A DNA stretch of 64,000 bases from contig CACBGP010000001.1 of NCBI GenBank assembly GCA_902538745.1, forward strand, positions 62,001-126,000, given 5' to 3'. Positions within the stretch are counted from its first letter, which is position 1, and each line of letters begins with the position of its first letter. The position numbers and the translations under genes are program-made. The notes beneath the pieces are model-generated. The model did no database searches, had not been told where the DNA came from, and saw nothing but the letters and a program-made list of their open reading frames with translations. This document shows, in pieces, positions 9,165 to 16,811 of this stretch. Source of the stretch: an uncultured Pelagibacteraceae bacterium. GTDB lineage: Bacteria > Pseudomonadota > Alphaproteobacteria > Pelagibacterales > Pelagibacteraceae.

Positions 9165-9447
9165 AACCCTCTACTATTTGCATATGTCTAATAGTTGTTT
9201 TTCTTGCTAATTCCCAACCAGCTTTATATTCTTTTGATTCATGACACTTTAATGCTTGTTCGAAATTAGGAAATTCCCAAACTACTGTTCTTAAAAAATC
9301 ATCACCATCAAAAGTTGTATGTTTTCCTCCTCTAACAAGAGGCAAACCACCGTAACTTTTTATTATTGGTGTAACAGTCTCTGCATATTTTTTTAAATTT
9401 TCTTGATTATCTACTTTTAAGTATAAACTTATCCAATATGCTTTCAT
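9151..9447 (-). CDS. DUF1330 family protein
   Basis: A 98-residue cytoplasmic protein of the DUF1330 ferredoxin-like / dimeric alpha-beta barrel type. Family signs are the starting MKAYWI, GGLPLVRGG in the centre, VVWEFPNFEQALKCHES and the final HMQIVEG. The start is supported by a strong ribosome-binding site (AAGGAG) seven to eight bases before the ATG. Biochemical function of the family is unknown. It converges with the glycosylase gene. Confidence 0.85.
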   Translation of the reverse strand: MKAYWISLYLKVDNQENLKKYAETVTPIIKSYGGLPLVRGGKHTTFDGDDFLRTVVWEFPNFEQALKCHESKEYKAGWELARKTTIRHMQIVEGFNTE

Positions 9448-9475
9448 GATTTCTCCTTTTTAAATAATTTTAATT

Positions 9476-10012
9476 ATGATAATAAATTTCATGGCAGAGA
9501 AATTGATTATCAGCTTTAATGAGTATACTAAAATAGTTGAAAAACTAGCAATACAAATTCATCAAAAATATAAACCTACAGTATTAGTTGGCATTATGAG
9601 AGGGGCAGCTCCAATCATTGATATTTTATCTAGAATTTTGAAACTACCTATCGCATACATTGTCATTCAAAGTTATTCAGGTGAAGGCATGGAGGATCAA
9701 CAAGGCCAATTGATGTTTGCAAGAGAAATAAGCTCTTTAGCAAGTAATGAAGATTTTAACAAAGTGCTTTTAATAGATGATCTCTCTGACACTGGATTGA
9801 CATTAAACAAAAGCATAGAATGGCTAAAAAATTACGGCCCCACAAAAGATTTTATAAAAGAGGTAAAAACTGCTTGTTTATGGAAAAAAAAATCTTCAAC
9901 TTTTGAACCAGATTTTTGTCCTATAAGACTAAATTCAGATCCATGGATTGTCCAACCTACCGAACATTACGAAGAATTATCAATTGAGGAAATATTAAAA
10001 CAAAACAAATAG
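9476..10012 (+). CDS. Phosphoribosyltransferase, purine-type
   Basis: A 178-residue type I phosphoribosyltransferase: the PRPP loop VLLIDDLSDTGLTL lies at residues 97-110, and VGIMRGAAPIIDIL near 38-51 is the pyrophosphate-binding loop. It would make a purine nucleotide (xanthine, guanine or hypoxanthine) from free base and PRPP. The convergent neighbour is a purine permease, which supports a salvage role. An internal ATG at 9491 (MAEKLIISF) is an equally good start, since neither has a clear ribosome-binding site. The exact base preference is unknown. Confidence 0.87.
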   Translation: MIINFMAEKLIISFNEYTKIVEKLAIQIHQKYKPTVLVGIMRGAAPIIDILSRILKLPIAYIVIQSYSGEGMEDQQGQLMFAREISSLASNEDFNKVLLIDDLSDTGLTLNKSIEWLKNYGPTKDFIKEVKTACLWKKKSSTFEPDFCPIRLNSDPWIVQPTEHYEELSIEEILKQNK

Positions 10013-10037
10013 GGCTAGTAAAAACTAGCCCTATTTT
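10007..10037. terminator. Bidirectional intrinsic terminator
   Basis: A perfect inverted repeat with a 13-base-pair stem (arms 10007-10019 and 10024-10036) and an AAAA loop, flanked by T-rich sequence on the plus side and its counterpart on the minus side. It overlaps the stop codon of the phosphoribosyltransferase and lies just after the end of the convergent permease, so it can end both transcripts. Confidence 0.85.
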
Positions 10038-10045
10038 ATTAATGT

Positions 10046-11356
10046 TTAGGCAACTACAAAACTTATAACACTTAAAACTGCTATTAACCATATAGCTGGT
10101 GAAGTAGTTGAAAACTTACCAGTGAATATTTTGATTAAAGCGTACGACACAAATGCTAAGGCAATACCATTGCTTATACTATAAGTTAAAGGCATAGTTA
10201 TCATGGCAAGAATAGCCGGGGCAGACTCTGAAACATCGTTCCATTCAATATCAGTTATATTTCTAATAAATAAAACTGAAACAAAAAGTAAAGCAGCACC
10301 ATCTATTTGTTTAGGTAAACTAGTTGCTAATGGAGCGAAAAATATACATGCTAAAAAAAGTATGCCAATTACAAGTGATGTCATTCCAGTTTTTCCACCA
10401 GCTTTAACTCCTGCACCAGACTCTACGTAACTAGTAACTGTAGTAGTTCCCATCATAGCTCCTGCAACAGTACCCACACTGTCAGATAACATTGCTTTAT
10501 TTATGTCTTGAACTTTTCCATCTTTGCTAACTTTTCCAGCAACATTTGCCACTGAAGTTAATGTTCCTGCAGTGTCAAAGAAGTCTATAAATAATAATGT
10601 AAATATTACCGTAGACATTCCTGCAGTCATAGCGGCAGATAGATCAAATTCAAAAAGATAAGTCATTGGCGGTGGAGAACTTGCAATACCATTAAATTTT
10701 GCAAGGCCTGTCACCCAAGCAATAATACTAAAAACTAAGATCCCAATAATGATATTACCTTTAATATTCATCTTATCTAAAACTATGATTGCAATAAAAG
10801 TTGCACATCCTAATAATACAAGAGGATCACCTAAGTTACCTAGTTGCACCAAGGTTACTGGATTGTCGACAACCACTTCCATTATTTGAAGGCCGATGAT
10901 TGCTAGGAATAAACCTATTCCAGCGCCTATACCTAACTTTAAACTTCTAGGAATTGAATTTATTAACCAAGCTCTTAAAGGGGTTAATGATATTACTAAA
11001 AACAATACACCTGCTACTAATACAGCACCTAGAGCTTGCTGCGGCGTATAACCCATTCCAGCACAAACTCCAAATGCAACGAAAGCATTGATTCCCATTC
11101 CTGGCGCCAATCCTATTGGCCATGTTTTTCCATAGAACGCCATAATAAAGCATGCTAATGCAGTCGCTAAAATAGTTGCTGTATAAACTGCGCCGAAATC
11201 AAAGAAACCTTTTTCGGGTCCGGCAAACTCTCCCGACAAAATAAATGGATTTAAAAACATGATGTAAGCCATGGTTAAAAACGTTGTAGTACCAGCGATT
11301 ACCTCTGTTTTAAAATTAGTTTTGTGTTTTTTATAATTGAAATATTTATCAAGCAT
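10046..11356 (-). CDS. NCS2 family purine permease (AzgA-like)
   Basis: A 436-residue membrane transporter with about twelve to fourteen hydrophobic segments. Family features include FKTEVIAGTTTFLTMAYIMF at the start, GLAPGMGINAFVAFGVC, the GANVAGK-like SVANVAGKVSKDG block and the TTTVTSYVESGAGVKAGGKT segment, which match the AzgA/GhxP branch (adenine, guanine, hypoxanthine) rather than the uracil-xanthine branch. It would import purine bases for the convergent phosphoribosyltransferase. The start has a strong GGAGG ribosome-binding site that can be hidden in a leader hairpin, described separately. Confidence 0.92.
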   Translation of the reverse strand: MLDKYFNYKKHKTNFKTEVIAGTTTFLTMAYIMFLNPFILSGEFAGPEKGFFDFGAVYTATILATALACFIMAFYGKTWPIGLAPGMGINAFVAFGVCAGMGYTPQQALGAVLVAGVLFLVISLTPLRAWLINSIPRSLKLGIGAGIGLFLAIIGLQIMEVVVDNPVTLVQLGNLGDPLVLLGCATFIAIIVLDKMNIKGNIIIGILVFSIIAWVTGLAKFNGIASSPPPMTYLFEFDLSAAMTAGMSTVIFTLLFIDFFDTAGTLTSVANVAGKVSKDGKVQDINKAMLSDSVGTVAGAMMGTTTVTSYVESGAGVKAGGKTGMTSLVIGILFLACIFFAPLATSLPKQIDGAALLFVSVLFIRNITDIEWNDVSESAPAILAMITMPLTYSISNGIALAFVSYALIKIFTGKFSTTSPAIWLIAVLSVISFVVA

Positions 11357-11358
11357 AA

Positions 11359-11415
11359 ATCCTCCTCATGGATGATAATTATTTGATTCTGAGTAAAAAT
11401 ACTCTTTTTAAGTAT
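11359..11415 (-). promoter_or_regulatory. Purine permease leader with SD hairpin and alternative stems
   Basis: On the minus strand the permease ribosome-binding site GGAGG (11361-11365) can pair in a 7-base-pair stem with one A-G mismatch (arms 11359-11365 and 11370-11376, loop AUGA). Further upstream, arm GAGTA (11400-11404) pairs with TACTC (11391-11395), while an overlapping arm AGTAT (11399-11403) can instead pair with ATACT (11411-11415), so the two stems exclude each other. This is the look of a switchable leader, but the stems are short and AT-rich. No purine riboswitch core is recognisable. Confidence 0.35.
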
Positions 11416-11482
11416 GCTTTATTCACAAAATTCAACTAAGAAGTTTATATTTATGCCATAATTATGTTGTTAACTTATAACG

Positions 11483-11788
11483 ATGAACAAACTAAGATTT
11501 TTTTTAATAACAATTATATTTGTTAATTTATTGACAGGGTGTCAAACTGTTAAAGAAAAAACTGACAATATAGTTCAAAAAGAAAACGAAAAATTAAGCG
11601 AATTTATAGGGAAATCTTTAAGCGAACTTAAGATGGAATTAGGTAAACCTGATGAAGATTTCAAAAATGCAAAAGGTAATTTAGAGGTAATTTACAATAC
11701 AAAAAAATACTTAATCCCCTGCGAAAGAAGATTTGAAATAAATTCAGACAATATTGTAATAGGCTTTGTATCTAATGGATGTTTTTAA
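11483..11788 (+). CDS. Small putative lipoprotein
   Basis: A 101-residue protein with a hydrophobic N-terminus and lipobox LLTGC (Cys20), predicted to be a membrane-anchored lipoprotein. The mature part has a short charged helix (KEKTDNIVQKENEKLSEF), a GKSLSELKMELGKPDE segment like the start of SmpA/BamE-type domains, and two cysteines near the end (PCERRF and NGCF) that could form a disulfide. It is a single gene between the divergent permease and the convergent hsp20. No function is assigned. Confidence 0.75.
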   Translation: MNKLRFFLITIIFVNLLTGCQTVKEKTDNIVQKENEKLSEFIGKSLSELKMELGKPDEDFKNAKGNLEVIYNTKKYLIPCERRFEINSDNIVIGFVSNGCF

Positions 11789-11791
11789 GGT

Positions 11792-11821
11792 TTACTTGCG
11801 AGTAATACACCTCGCAAGTAA
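11792..11821. terminator. Possible terminator stem-loop between lipoprotein and hsp20
   Basis: A perfect 11-base-pair inverted repeat (arms 11792-11802 and 11811-11821, loop of 8) lies between two converging genes. Neither side has a clear run of T, so intrinsic termination is uncertain; position and stem strength are the only support. Confidence 0.5.
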
Positions 11822-11829
11822 GGGCAAGC

Positions 11830-12276
11830 TTATCTAATTTCGATAAGTCTTTTTTTCTTATGATCTGGTAAAATTCTCTCACAAGCTACTGTTAAAAGAC
11901 CATCTTTTAACTCGGCGCTATTCACTTTTACATCGTCTGCAATAGTGAATGATCTTGCAAATTGTCTTTGCGAAATACCTTTGTGAATTATTTTACCATC
12001 TTCATTTTTTTCATCAGATTTGTTAACTTGTTTTGTCCTGACTGTTAACAAATTATCTTCGAACTCAACCTCAACATCTTTCTTACTAAAACCAGCAAGA
12101 GCAACTTCTATTGAATAGTTGTCTTTCCCAGTTTTTCTAATGTTGTATGGTGGATAATTCGACTGCATAGTCAAATTTCCATTACCCAACATGTTTTCGA
12201 ATTGGTCAAACATATCGTCAAAACCAATTGAGAAAGGTCTTAGTGAGTTAAATATAGATAGATCCTTACTTGTCAT
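11830..12276 (-). CDS. ibpA: Small heat shock protein, Hsp20 / IbpA type
   Basis: A 148-residue ATP-independent holdase chaperone of the cytoplasm. A variable N-terminal arm (about 1-37) precedes the alpha-crystallin domain (about 38-135), with YNIRKTGKDNYSIEVALAGF, VEVEFEDNLLTV and the closing LKDGLLTVACER strand; the tail has the IEIR end. The start is preceded by AAGGAGG, which sits in a candidate thermosensor hairpin. A canonical heat-shock promoter lies upstream and overlaps the end of the oligopeptidase gene region. Of two-gene Hsp20 systems only this one is present here. Confidence 0.93.
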   Translation of the reverse strand: MTSKDLSIFNSLRPFSIGFDDMFDQFENMLGNGNLTMQSNYPPYNIRKTGKDNYSIEVALAGFSKKDVEVEFEDNLLTVRTKQVNKSDEKNEDGKIIHKGISQRQFARSFTIADDVKVNSAELKDGLLTVACERILPDHKKKRLIEIR

Positions 12277-12280
12277 ATAT

Positions 12281-12299
12281 CCTCCTTTTTTTAAGCAAG
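12281..12299 (-). promoter_or_regulatory. Candidate ROSE-type RNA thermometer hairpin
   Basis: In the hsp20 leader CUUGCUU (12293-12299) can pair with AAGGAGG (12281-12287) across a loop of five A. The pairing covers the whole ribosome-binding site and puts a G opposite a G, as in the UUGCU/AGGA element of ROSE thermometers, which also lead alpha- and gammaproteobacterial small heat-shock genes. A second short hairpin (12318-12331, loop UCGC) lies 5' of it. Four bases separate the hairpin from the ATG. Confidence 0.6.
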
Positions 12300-12338
12300 T
12301 TTATTTATGCAAGCCCCATAAGGCGACTTACAGAAATT

Positions 12339-12366
12339 ATATGGGAATTATATTTTTTTTTTCAAG
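12339..12366 (-). promoter_or_regulatory. RpoH (sigma-32) heat-shock promoter of hsp20
   Basis: CTTGAAA (12360-12366) and CCCATAT (12339-12345) are separated by 14 bases, matching the enterobacterial sigma-32 consensus and its spacing. The predicted transcript would start near 12331 and carry a leader of about 55 bases. Confidence 0.75.
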
Positions 12367-12373
12367 TATTTTT

Positions 12374-14449
12374 TTAGATTTTATTTGAAATTTTTAAAAT
12401 AAATCCATAATCAAAAGCAATTTCTTCTATAGCACCATCTCGACCAGATTTTCCACCGTGACCCGCATTCATTTCTGTCTTAAGTAAAAGAAGATTGTTA
12501 TCAGTTTTATAATCTCTAAGTTTTGCTGTAAATTTTGCAGGTTCGTCAAACAAAACTCTATTATCGCTAAGGCTTGTTGTGATTAAAATATGAGGATAAT
12601 CCATTTTTTTAATATTATTGTATGGAGCATAAGAATAAATATATTCGAAATGATCTTTGTTATCTTTAGCATTTCCAAACTCATCAAATTCTCCAACTGT
12701 TAATGGAAGTGAGTGGTCTAAGTTTGTAGTTAATGAATCTACAAAAGGTACTGCCATCACTATGCCAAGAAATAATTCAGGTGCTTCATTTGCGACTGCG
12801 CCCATTAATAAGCCTCCAGCCGAACCACCCATGCCTATTATTTTACCTTTTGATGTATAATTTCTTTCAATTAAGTTTTTTGCTACAGAAATGAAGTCTT
12901 TAAAAGTATTTTTTTTATTAAGAAGTTTACCTTCTTTCCACCATTTCATTCCTCTTTCCATTCCGCCCCTTATATGAGCAGTAACCCAAATGATATCTCT
13001 GTTAATTAGACTGAGTCTAGTTGATGAAAAATCAGGAGACATTGAATTACCATAGGATCCATAACCATATAGTAGTAAATTTGCTGACCCATCAATTTTA
13101 GTTTTTTTGTGTCTAGTTATTGTAATAGGTATCAATCTACCATCGTGAGAAGAGCATTCTAATCTTTCAACAATATAATCATCAGCGCTATGACCTGATG
13201 GAATTTCCTGTTCCTTTACTAATTTTTTTTCTTTCGTCTTTAAATTATAAAGATAAGTTTTTCCGGGCGTCTTTGGAGATGAATATGACAAATAAACTTG
13301 ATCAGTATTTTTATCTCTTTGTGTCAATGAGATACCAGGGACAATTACTTCTTCATCTGAAAATATTAACTCCTCCTCTAAATTTGTTTTTATATCTCTT
13401 AAGTATAATTTCCCAAGAGCATTTGACTTTTCACTTCTTATAATCCAATCATTTAAAAATATTAAGCCGCCTATAAGAACTTCATCTTTAGCATTTATAT
13501 AAACTTCCCAATTTTGTTTAGATAAATCACTACATCTCTCTATTTTGAAATCTTCAGCATCTTCGTTTGTATGACAATAAAAATAATTATTCCAAGATGA
13601 AATTGAATAGATTATACCTCTTTTTCTTTTTTTTATTAATTTTGGCTCAGGTTTATGTTCATTAACTTTAAAGTAATATTGTTCTGAAGTGTTGTGATCT
13701 GAGGTTGTAATAAAGAAATATTTTTCGTCTGAACTTAAACTTATTCCAACTGTAAATGCTTCACTTTTTTCCTCAAAAATTAATTCATCGTTTTTTATAG
13801 ATGTTCCAATTTTATGCCTATAAATTTTTCTAGGTCTGTGAAATTCATCAAGTTTTGAATAAAATATATATTTGTCATCTAAACTAAAAGTTATACTGCC
13901 ACTAGTTTCCTCTATTCTTTCTGTTATTTCTTTCCCAGACAAAATATCTCTTAAATAAATAGTATAATATTCTGATCCTTTTAAATCTAATGAGTATCCT
14001 AAATATTTATCATTATAACTTACCTCTAAATCTCCAATTCCAAAGTATTCTGTTTTTAATTTTTCTTTTTCCTTGTCTCCATTCCAAATTTCTTCAATCT
14101 CATCAGAACCAATTTTTTTTCTAAGTTTTATAGAATAATTTCCTTCAGTTGTAGTTTTAGTCCAATACTCGTATCTAATGTCTTTGAATGGAAGTGAAAC
14201 GTCATCTAATTTTATTCGACCTTTAATTTCATGAAATAATTTTTTTTCAATTTCTTTATTATCCTTCAAAATATGATCTGTGTAACTATTTTCTTCCTCT
14301 AGATATTTTCTTACTTCAGGAAGTAATTTTGATCCGTCTTTTAAAACCTCGAGGATATTTTCTTGATGAATCCAACTATAATTATCTTCCCATGCAACAT
14401 TGTGACAAGATTTTCTTTCTGGTTTTTTTTTTAGTTGTGGTATTTTCAT
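12374..14449 (-). CDS. ptrB: S9 family oligopeptidase B-like prolyl oligopeptidase
   Basis: A 691-residue serine peptidase: an N-terminal seven-bladed propeller (about 70-400) that filters substrates, then an alpha/beta hydrolase domain. The catalytic triad is visible as Ser543 in GGSAGG, Asp629 in SLSDNRV and His664 in NAGHGG. The RGG and WW pattern in HIRGGMERGMKWW and the GYGSYG turn are typical of oligopeptidase B, which cuts short peptides after Lys or Arg. No signal peptide is present, so it is cytoplasmic. The start faces that of the J-domain gene, with the two ATGs about 15 bases apart. Confidence 0.92.
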   Translation of the reverse strand: MKIPQLKKKPERKSCHNVAWEDNYSWIHQENILEVLKDGSKLLPEVRKYLEEENSYTDHILKDNKEIEKKLFHEIKGRIKLDDVSLPFKDIRYEYWTKTTTEGNYSIKLRKKIGSDEIEEIWNGDKEKEKLKTEYFGIGDLEVSYNDKYLGYSLDLKGSEYYTIYLRDILSGKEITERIEETSGSITFSLDDKYIFYSKLDEFHRPRKIYRHKIGTSIKNDELIFEEKSEAFTVGISLSSDEKYFFITTSDHNTSEQYYFKVNEHKPEPKLIKKRKRGIIYSISSWNNYFYCHTNEDAEDFKIERCSDLSKQNWEVYINAKDEVLIGGLIFLNDWIIRSEKSNALGKLYLRDIKTNLEEELIFSDEEVIVPGISLTQRDKNTDQVYLSYSSPKTPGKTYLYNLKTKEKKLVKEQEIPSGHSADDYIVERLECSSHDGRLIPITITRHKKTKIDGSANLLLYGYGSYGNSMSPDFSSTRLSLINRDIIWVTAHIRGGMERGMKWWKEGKLLNKKNTFKDFISVAKNLIERNYTSKGKIIGMGGSAGGLLMGAVANEAPELFLGIVMAVPFVDSLTTNLDHSLPLTVGEFDEFGNAKDNKDHFEYIYSYAPYNNIKKMDYPHILITTSLSDNRVLFDEPAKFTAKLRDYKTDNNLLLLKTEMNAGHGGKSGRDGAIEEIAFDYGFILKISNKI

Positions 14450-14464
14450 AATGAAAACAGTTAT

Positions 14465-14968
14465 ATGAATATAATTATTTATACAGTAGTAATATTAGTC
14501 ATTTTTTATTTCCTTTTGAAATACATCAGTAATATCTCATCAAAAAAACTTTCAAAAGGTTTAAGACTGCTGATAATAATCGGATTAATTTTTTTAGCAA
14601 TTCTGTTTGCAATTGGAGGCAGATTTCTGCTAACTTTGCCACTCACACTCGCTAGTCTTGCTTTATTAAAGTTAAAGGGTTTATCAATTTTCCAACTAAT
14701 CTCTCTTTTTAGATTAATTCAAACATTAAGAAGATCAGGTAGATTTTCATTTAATCAATCTCAAAACAATAATATGTCTACTATGTCTGTAAGTGAAGCT
14801 TTTAAAATTTTAAATTTAGATCAAAAAAAGAAGGTTACCAAAGAGGACATAAACAAAGCTTACACAAAAATTCAAAAAAAAATTCATCCAGATATTTCAC
14901 CAGAAACCGCAAGATTATCTACTTTAGTTAATGAAGCTAGAGACATTTTGTTAAAGGAAATTATATAA
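14465..14968 (+). CDS. Membrane-anchored J-domain protein
   Basis: A 167-residue protein with two N-terminal hydrophobic stretches (about 2-20 and 35-72), a short polar linker and a C-terminal J-like domain (about 108-163) ending in KIQKKIHPDIS, with the HPD tripeptide that activates DnaK/Hsp70. The layout (membrane N-terminus, J domain last) resembles DjlA-like or Tim14/Pam18-like proteins rather than DnaJ. The ATG at 14465 is chosen; an in-frame TTG at 14435 would overlap the divergent oligopeptidase gene. The 3' end overlaps the convergent glycosyltransferase by 8 bases. The client is unknown. Confidence 0.8.
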   Translation: MNIIIYTVVILVIFYFLLKYISNISSKKLSKGLRLLIIIGLIFLAILFAIGGRFLLTLPLTLASLALLKLKGLSIFQLISLFRLIQTLRRSGRFSFNQSQNNNMSTMSVSEAFKILNLDQKKKVTKEDINKAYTKIQKKIHPDISPETARLSTLVNEARDILLKEII

Positions 14969-15887
14969 AGTTCTTAACTTTATTAATTATCATTTCAACT
15001 GTTATTGAGTCTGGATCAAAGCTTGATCCATGAGTGATTTTATTTATGTCAGCACCAGGTGGGATAATCCTAAATTGATTTTTACTGTAATCAGAATAAG
15101 CTTTTGGTGTATCCAATAAAATTACGAAACTAGGTTTATTCATTTGACTTGAAACATGGTGGCCGAATGAGTCATTTCCAATAAAAATATCACTTAAATA
15201 AATATAATATATGATTTCTGATACATCTTTAGAGCTTAAAGACTCACAATTATCTTTTTTTATTTGGTTTATAATTTTAATTGCGCCCTCTTCCTCATTT
15301 TTTCCACAAACTAAGTAAAAACGATAATCTCCAATATCGTTAAATTTATTTATTAAAGATGCAAAATTATTATATCCCCATCTAGTTGTCGGACCAGAAG
15401 AGCCTATTCCAAGTACAATTTTCTTTTGTTTACCAAGATTATATTTTTTAATTTTTTCACTATTTAGAGAAATTTGAGTTTCGGTTGGGCAATTTTTAAT
15501 ATTTAAAGATTGTTCCGTAAAAGTTTTGGCAGCATTTACCAGATGTAAATTTTTTTTTTTAAATAAAGGATAATGATAAATATTTTTTATACCAGCAATT
15601 TTACAAGCTAGATAATGTCTTATACTTGGATAAAAAATAAAAATATTTTCAAAATTAAATTTCTTTATAAAGACTGATAAGTTTATTATATCAAAAAAGT
15701 TTCTATGAAATTTATCTAAATAATTTACACTTTTTATTAAGGGGTCGTCTATCAAAACTCTATTTAGATTTGGACATAATGTGATCAGTTCAACTTTACC
15801 AAATTTTTTTGCAATCTGATGACAGTAACTAAGATGTAACAAATTAGCTCCCAAACCCTTATAGCTTAAAAAAATTCCTGTTTTCAT
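14961..15887 (-). CDS. Glycosyltransferase family 9 (heptosyltransferase-like)
   Basis: A 308-residue GT-B fold enzyme. It opens with KGLGANLLHLSYCHQIAKKF, the equivalent of the GDxL start of ADP-heptose LPS heptosyltransferases, and the C-terminal half has LGIGSSGPTTRWGYNNFASL and the donor-site block IFIGNDSFGHHVSSQM. Family members add heptose or related sugars to lipopolysaccharide at the inner membrane. The sugar is unknown. It is a single gene, divergent from the DapA-like gene across 38 bases. Confidence 0.82.
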   Translation of the reverse strand: MKTGIFLSYKGLGANLLHLSYCHQIAKKFGKVELITLCPNLNRVLIDDPLIKSVNYLDKFHRNFFDIINLSVFIKKFNFENIFIFYPSIRHYLACKIAGIKNIYHYPLFKKKNLHLVNAAKTFTEQSLNIKNCPTETQISLNSEKIKKYNLGKQKKIVLGIGSSGPTTRWGYNNFASLINKFNDIGDYRFYLVCGKNEEEGAIKIINQIKKDNCESLSSKDVSEIIYYIYLSDIFIGNDSFGHHVSSQMNKPSFVILLDTPKAYSDYSKNQFRIIPPGADINKITHGSSFDPDSITVEMIINKVKNFI

Positions 15888-15925
15888 AAATGTAATTTTT
15901 CTATTATACTTACAAGTAAAAATAT

Positions 15926-16810
15926 ATGTCTAAAATAAATGGAATATATGCTGCAGGAATGTCAATCTTTAATAAAGATTTAAGCCTCAATATAGAAAAA
16001 ACAATTCTACATGCTGAAAACATTATAGACAAAGGATGTCATGGTGTTGCAATATTTGGGAGCACTGGACAAGCACAATTGATCTCGATCTCAGAAAAAA
16101 TTAAGCTTTTAAATAATTTATCAAAAAGTAAATACAAAAATAAGTTTATAATAGGCAATGGGCTTAATTCTTTAAGTGAAACAATAAACTATATTAAAAT
16201 AGCATTATCTTTAAATTTTGAAAATTTCTTAATTATGCCACCTGCATATTATAAATATAGTGATAAAGAAGTAATTACTTTTTACTCAAAAATTGTAGAG
16301 GCGGCTCCGAATTCAAGGATTATACTTTATAATTTTGAAAAGTTATGTGGTTATAAATTTAGTTTAGAATGTGTGCAAGAGCTAGTCAAAAAATTTCCTG
16401 AACAAATAATTGGTATAAAAGATAGTTCTTACAATATTTATAGAAATTTAAGATTAAAAGATTTTTCAATTCTTCCTGGATCAGAAACCAAGCTTGTTGA
16501 AGGTTTAGAAATAGGTTGTTCAGGAATAATCACAGCTACATGTAATGTTACTGCAGAGTTATCCAGGAAAGTTTATGATGACTTCATTTCAAAAAAAACT
16601 CAAACTGAGAATGAAAAATTGATTAATGTTAGGTCTGCTTTTGATAAATATAATCTTATTTCTGGCTTGCATTCATATTGTGCAAAAGAAAATGACATAT
16701 TTAAAAATGTATTACCTCCACTAACTCTTTTAACCAAAGAGAATGAGAAAGAATTATTTGAAAATCTTAAAAATTTAAATTTTAAAATTAAATCTTTACT
16801 GGCGGCCTAA
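15926..16810 (+). CDS. DapA/NAL-family aldolase-like lyase, not a typical DapA
   Basis: A 294-residue (beta/alpha)8-barrel of the dihydrodipicolinate synthase / N-acetylneuraminate lyase superfamily. Schiff-base Lys165 lies in IIGIKDSS, catalytic Tyr135 in ILYNF and the carboxylate-binding loop in FGSTGQ (44-49, usually GTTGE). The arginine that holds aspartate semialdehyde in DapA (Arg138 of E. coli) is Leu140 here. It probably acts on another 2-oxo acid. The cfa-like gene begins two bases after its stop, so the two share a transcript. Confidence 0.8.
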   Translation: MSKINGIYAAGMSIFNKDLSLNIEKTILHAENIIDKGCHGVAIFGSTGQAQLISISEKIKLLNNLSKSKYKNKFIIGNGLNSLSETINYIKIALSLNFENFLIMPPAYYKYSDKEVITFYSKIVEAAPNSRIILYNFEKLCGYKFSLECVQELVKKFPEQIIGIKDSSYNIYRNLRLKDFSILPGSETKLVEGLEIGCSGIITATCNVTAELSRKVYDDFISKKTQTENEKLINVRSAFDKYNLISGLHSYCAKENDIFKNVLPPLTLLTKENEKELFENLKNLNFKIKSLLAA

Positions 16811-16811
16811 C

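Noticed and set aside
11357-11480. Known purine riboswitch upstream of the permease
   Set aside because: The conserved junction bases of that class are absent; only unassigned stems are seen.
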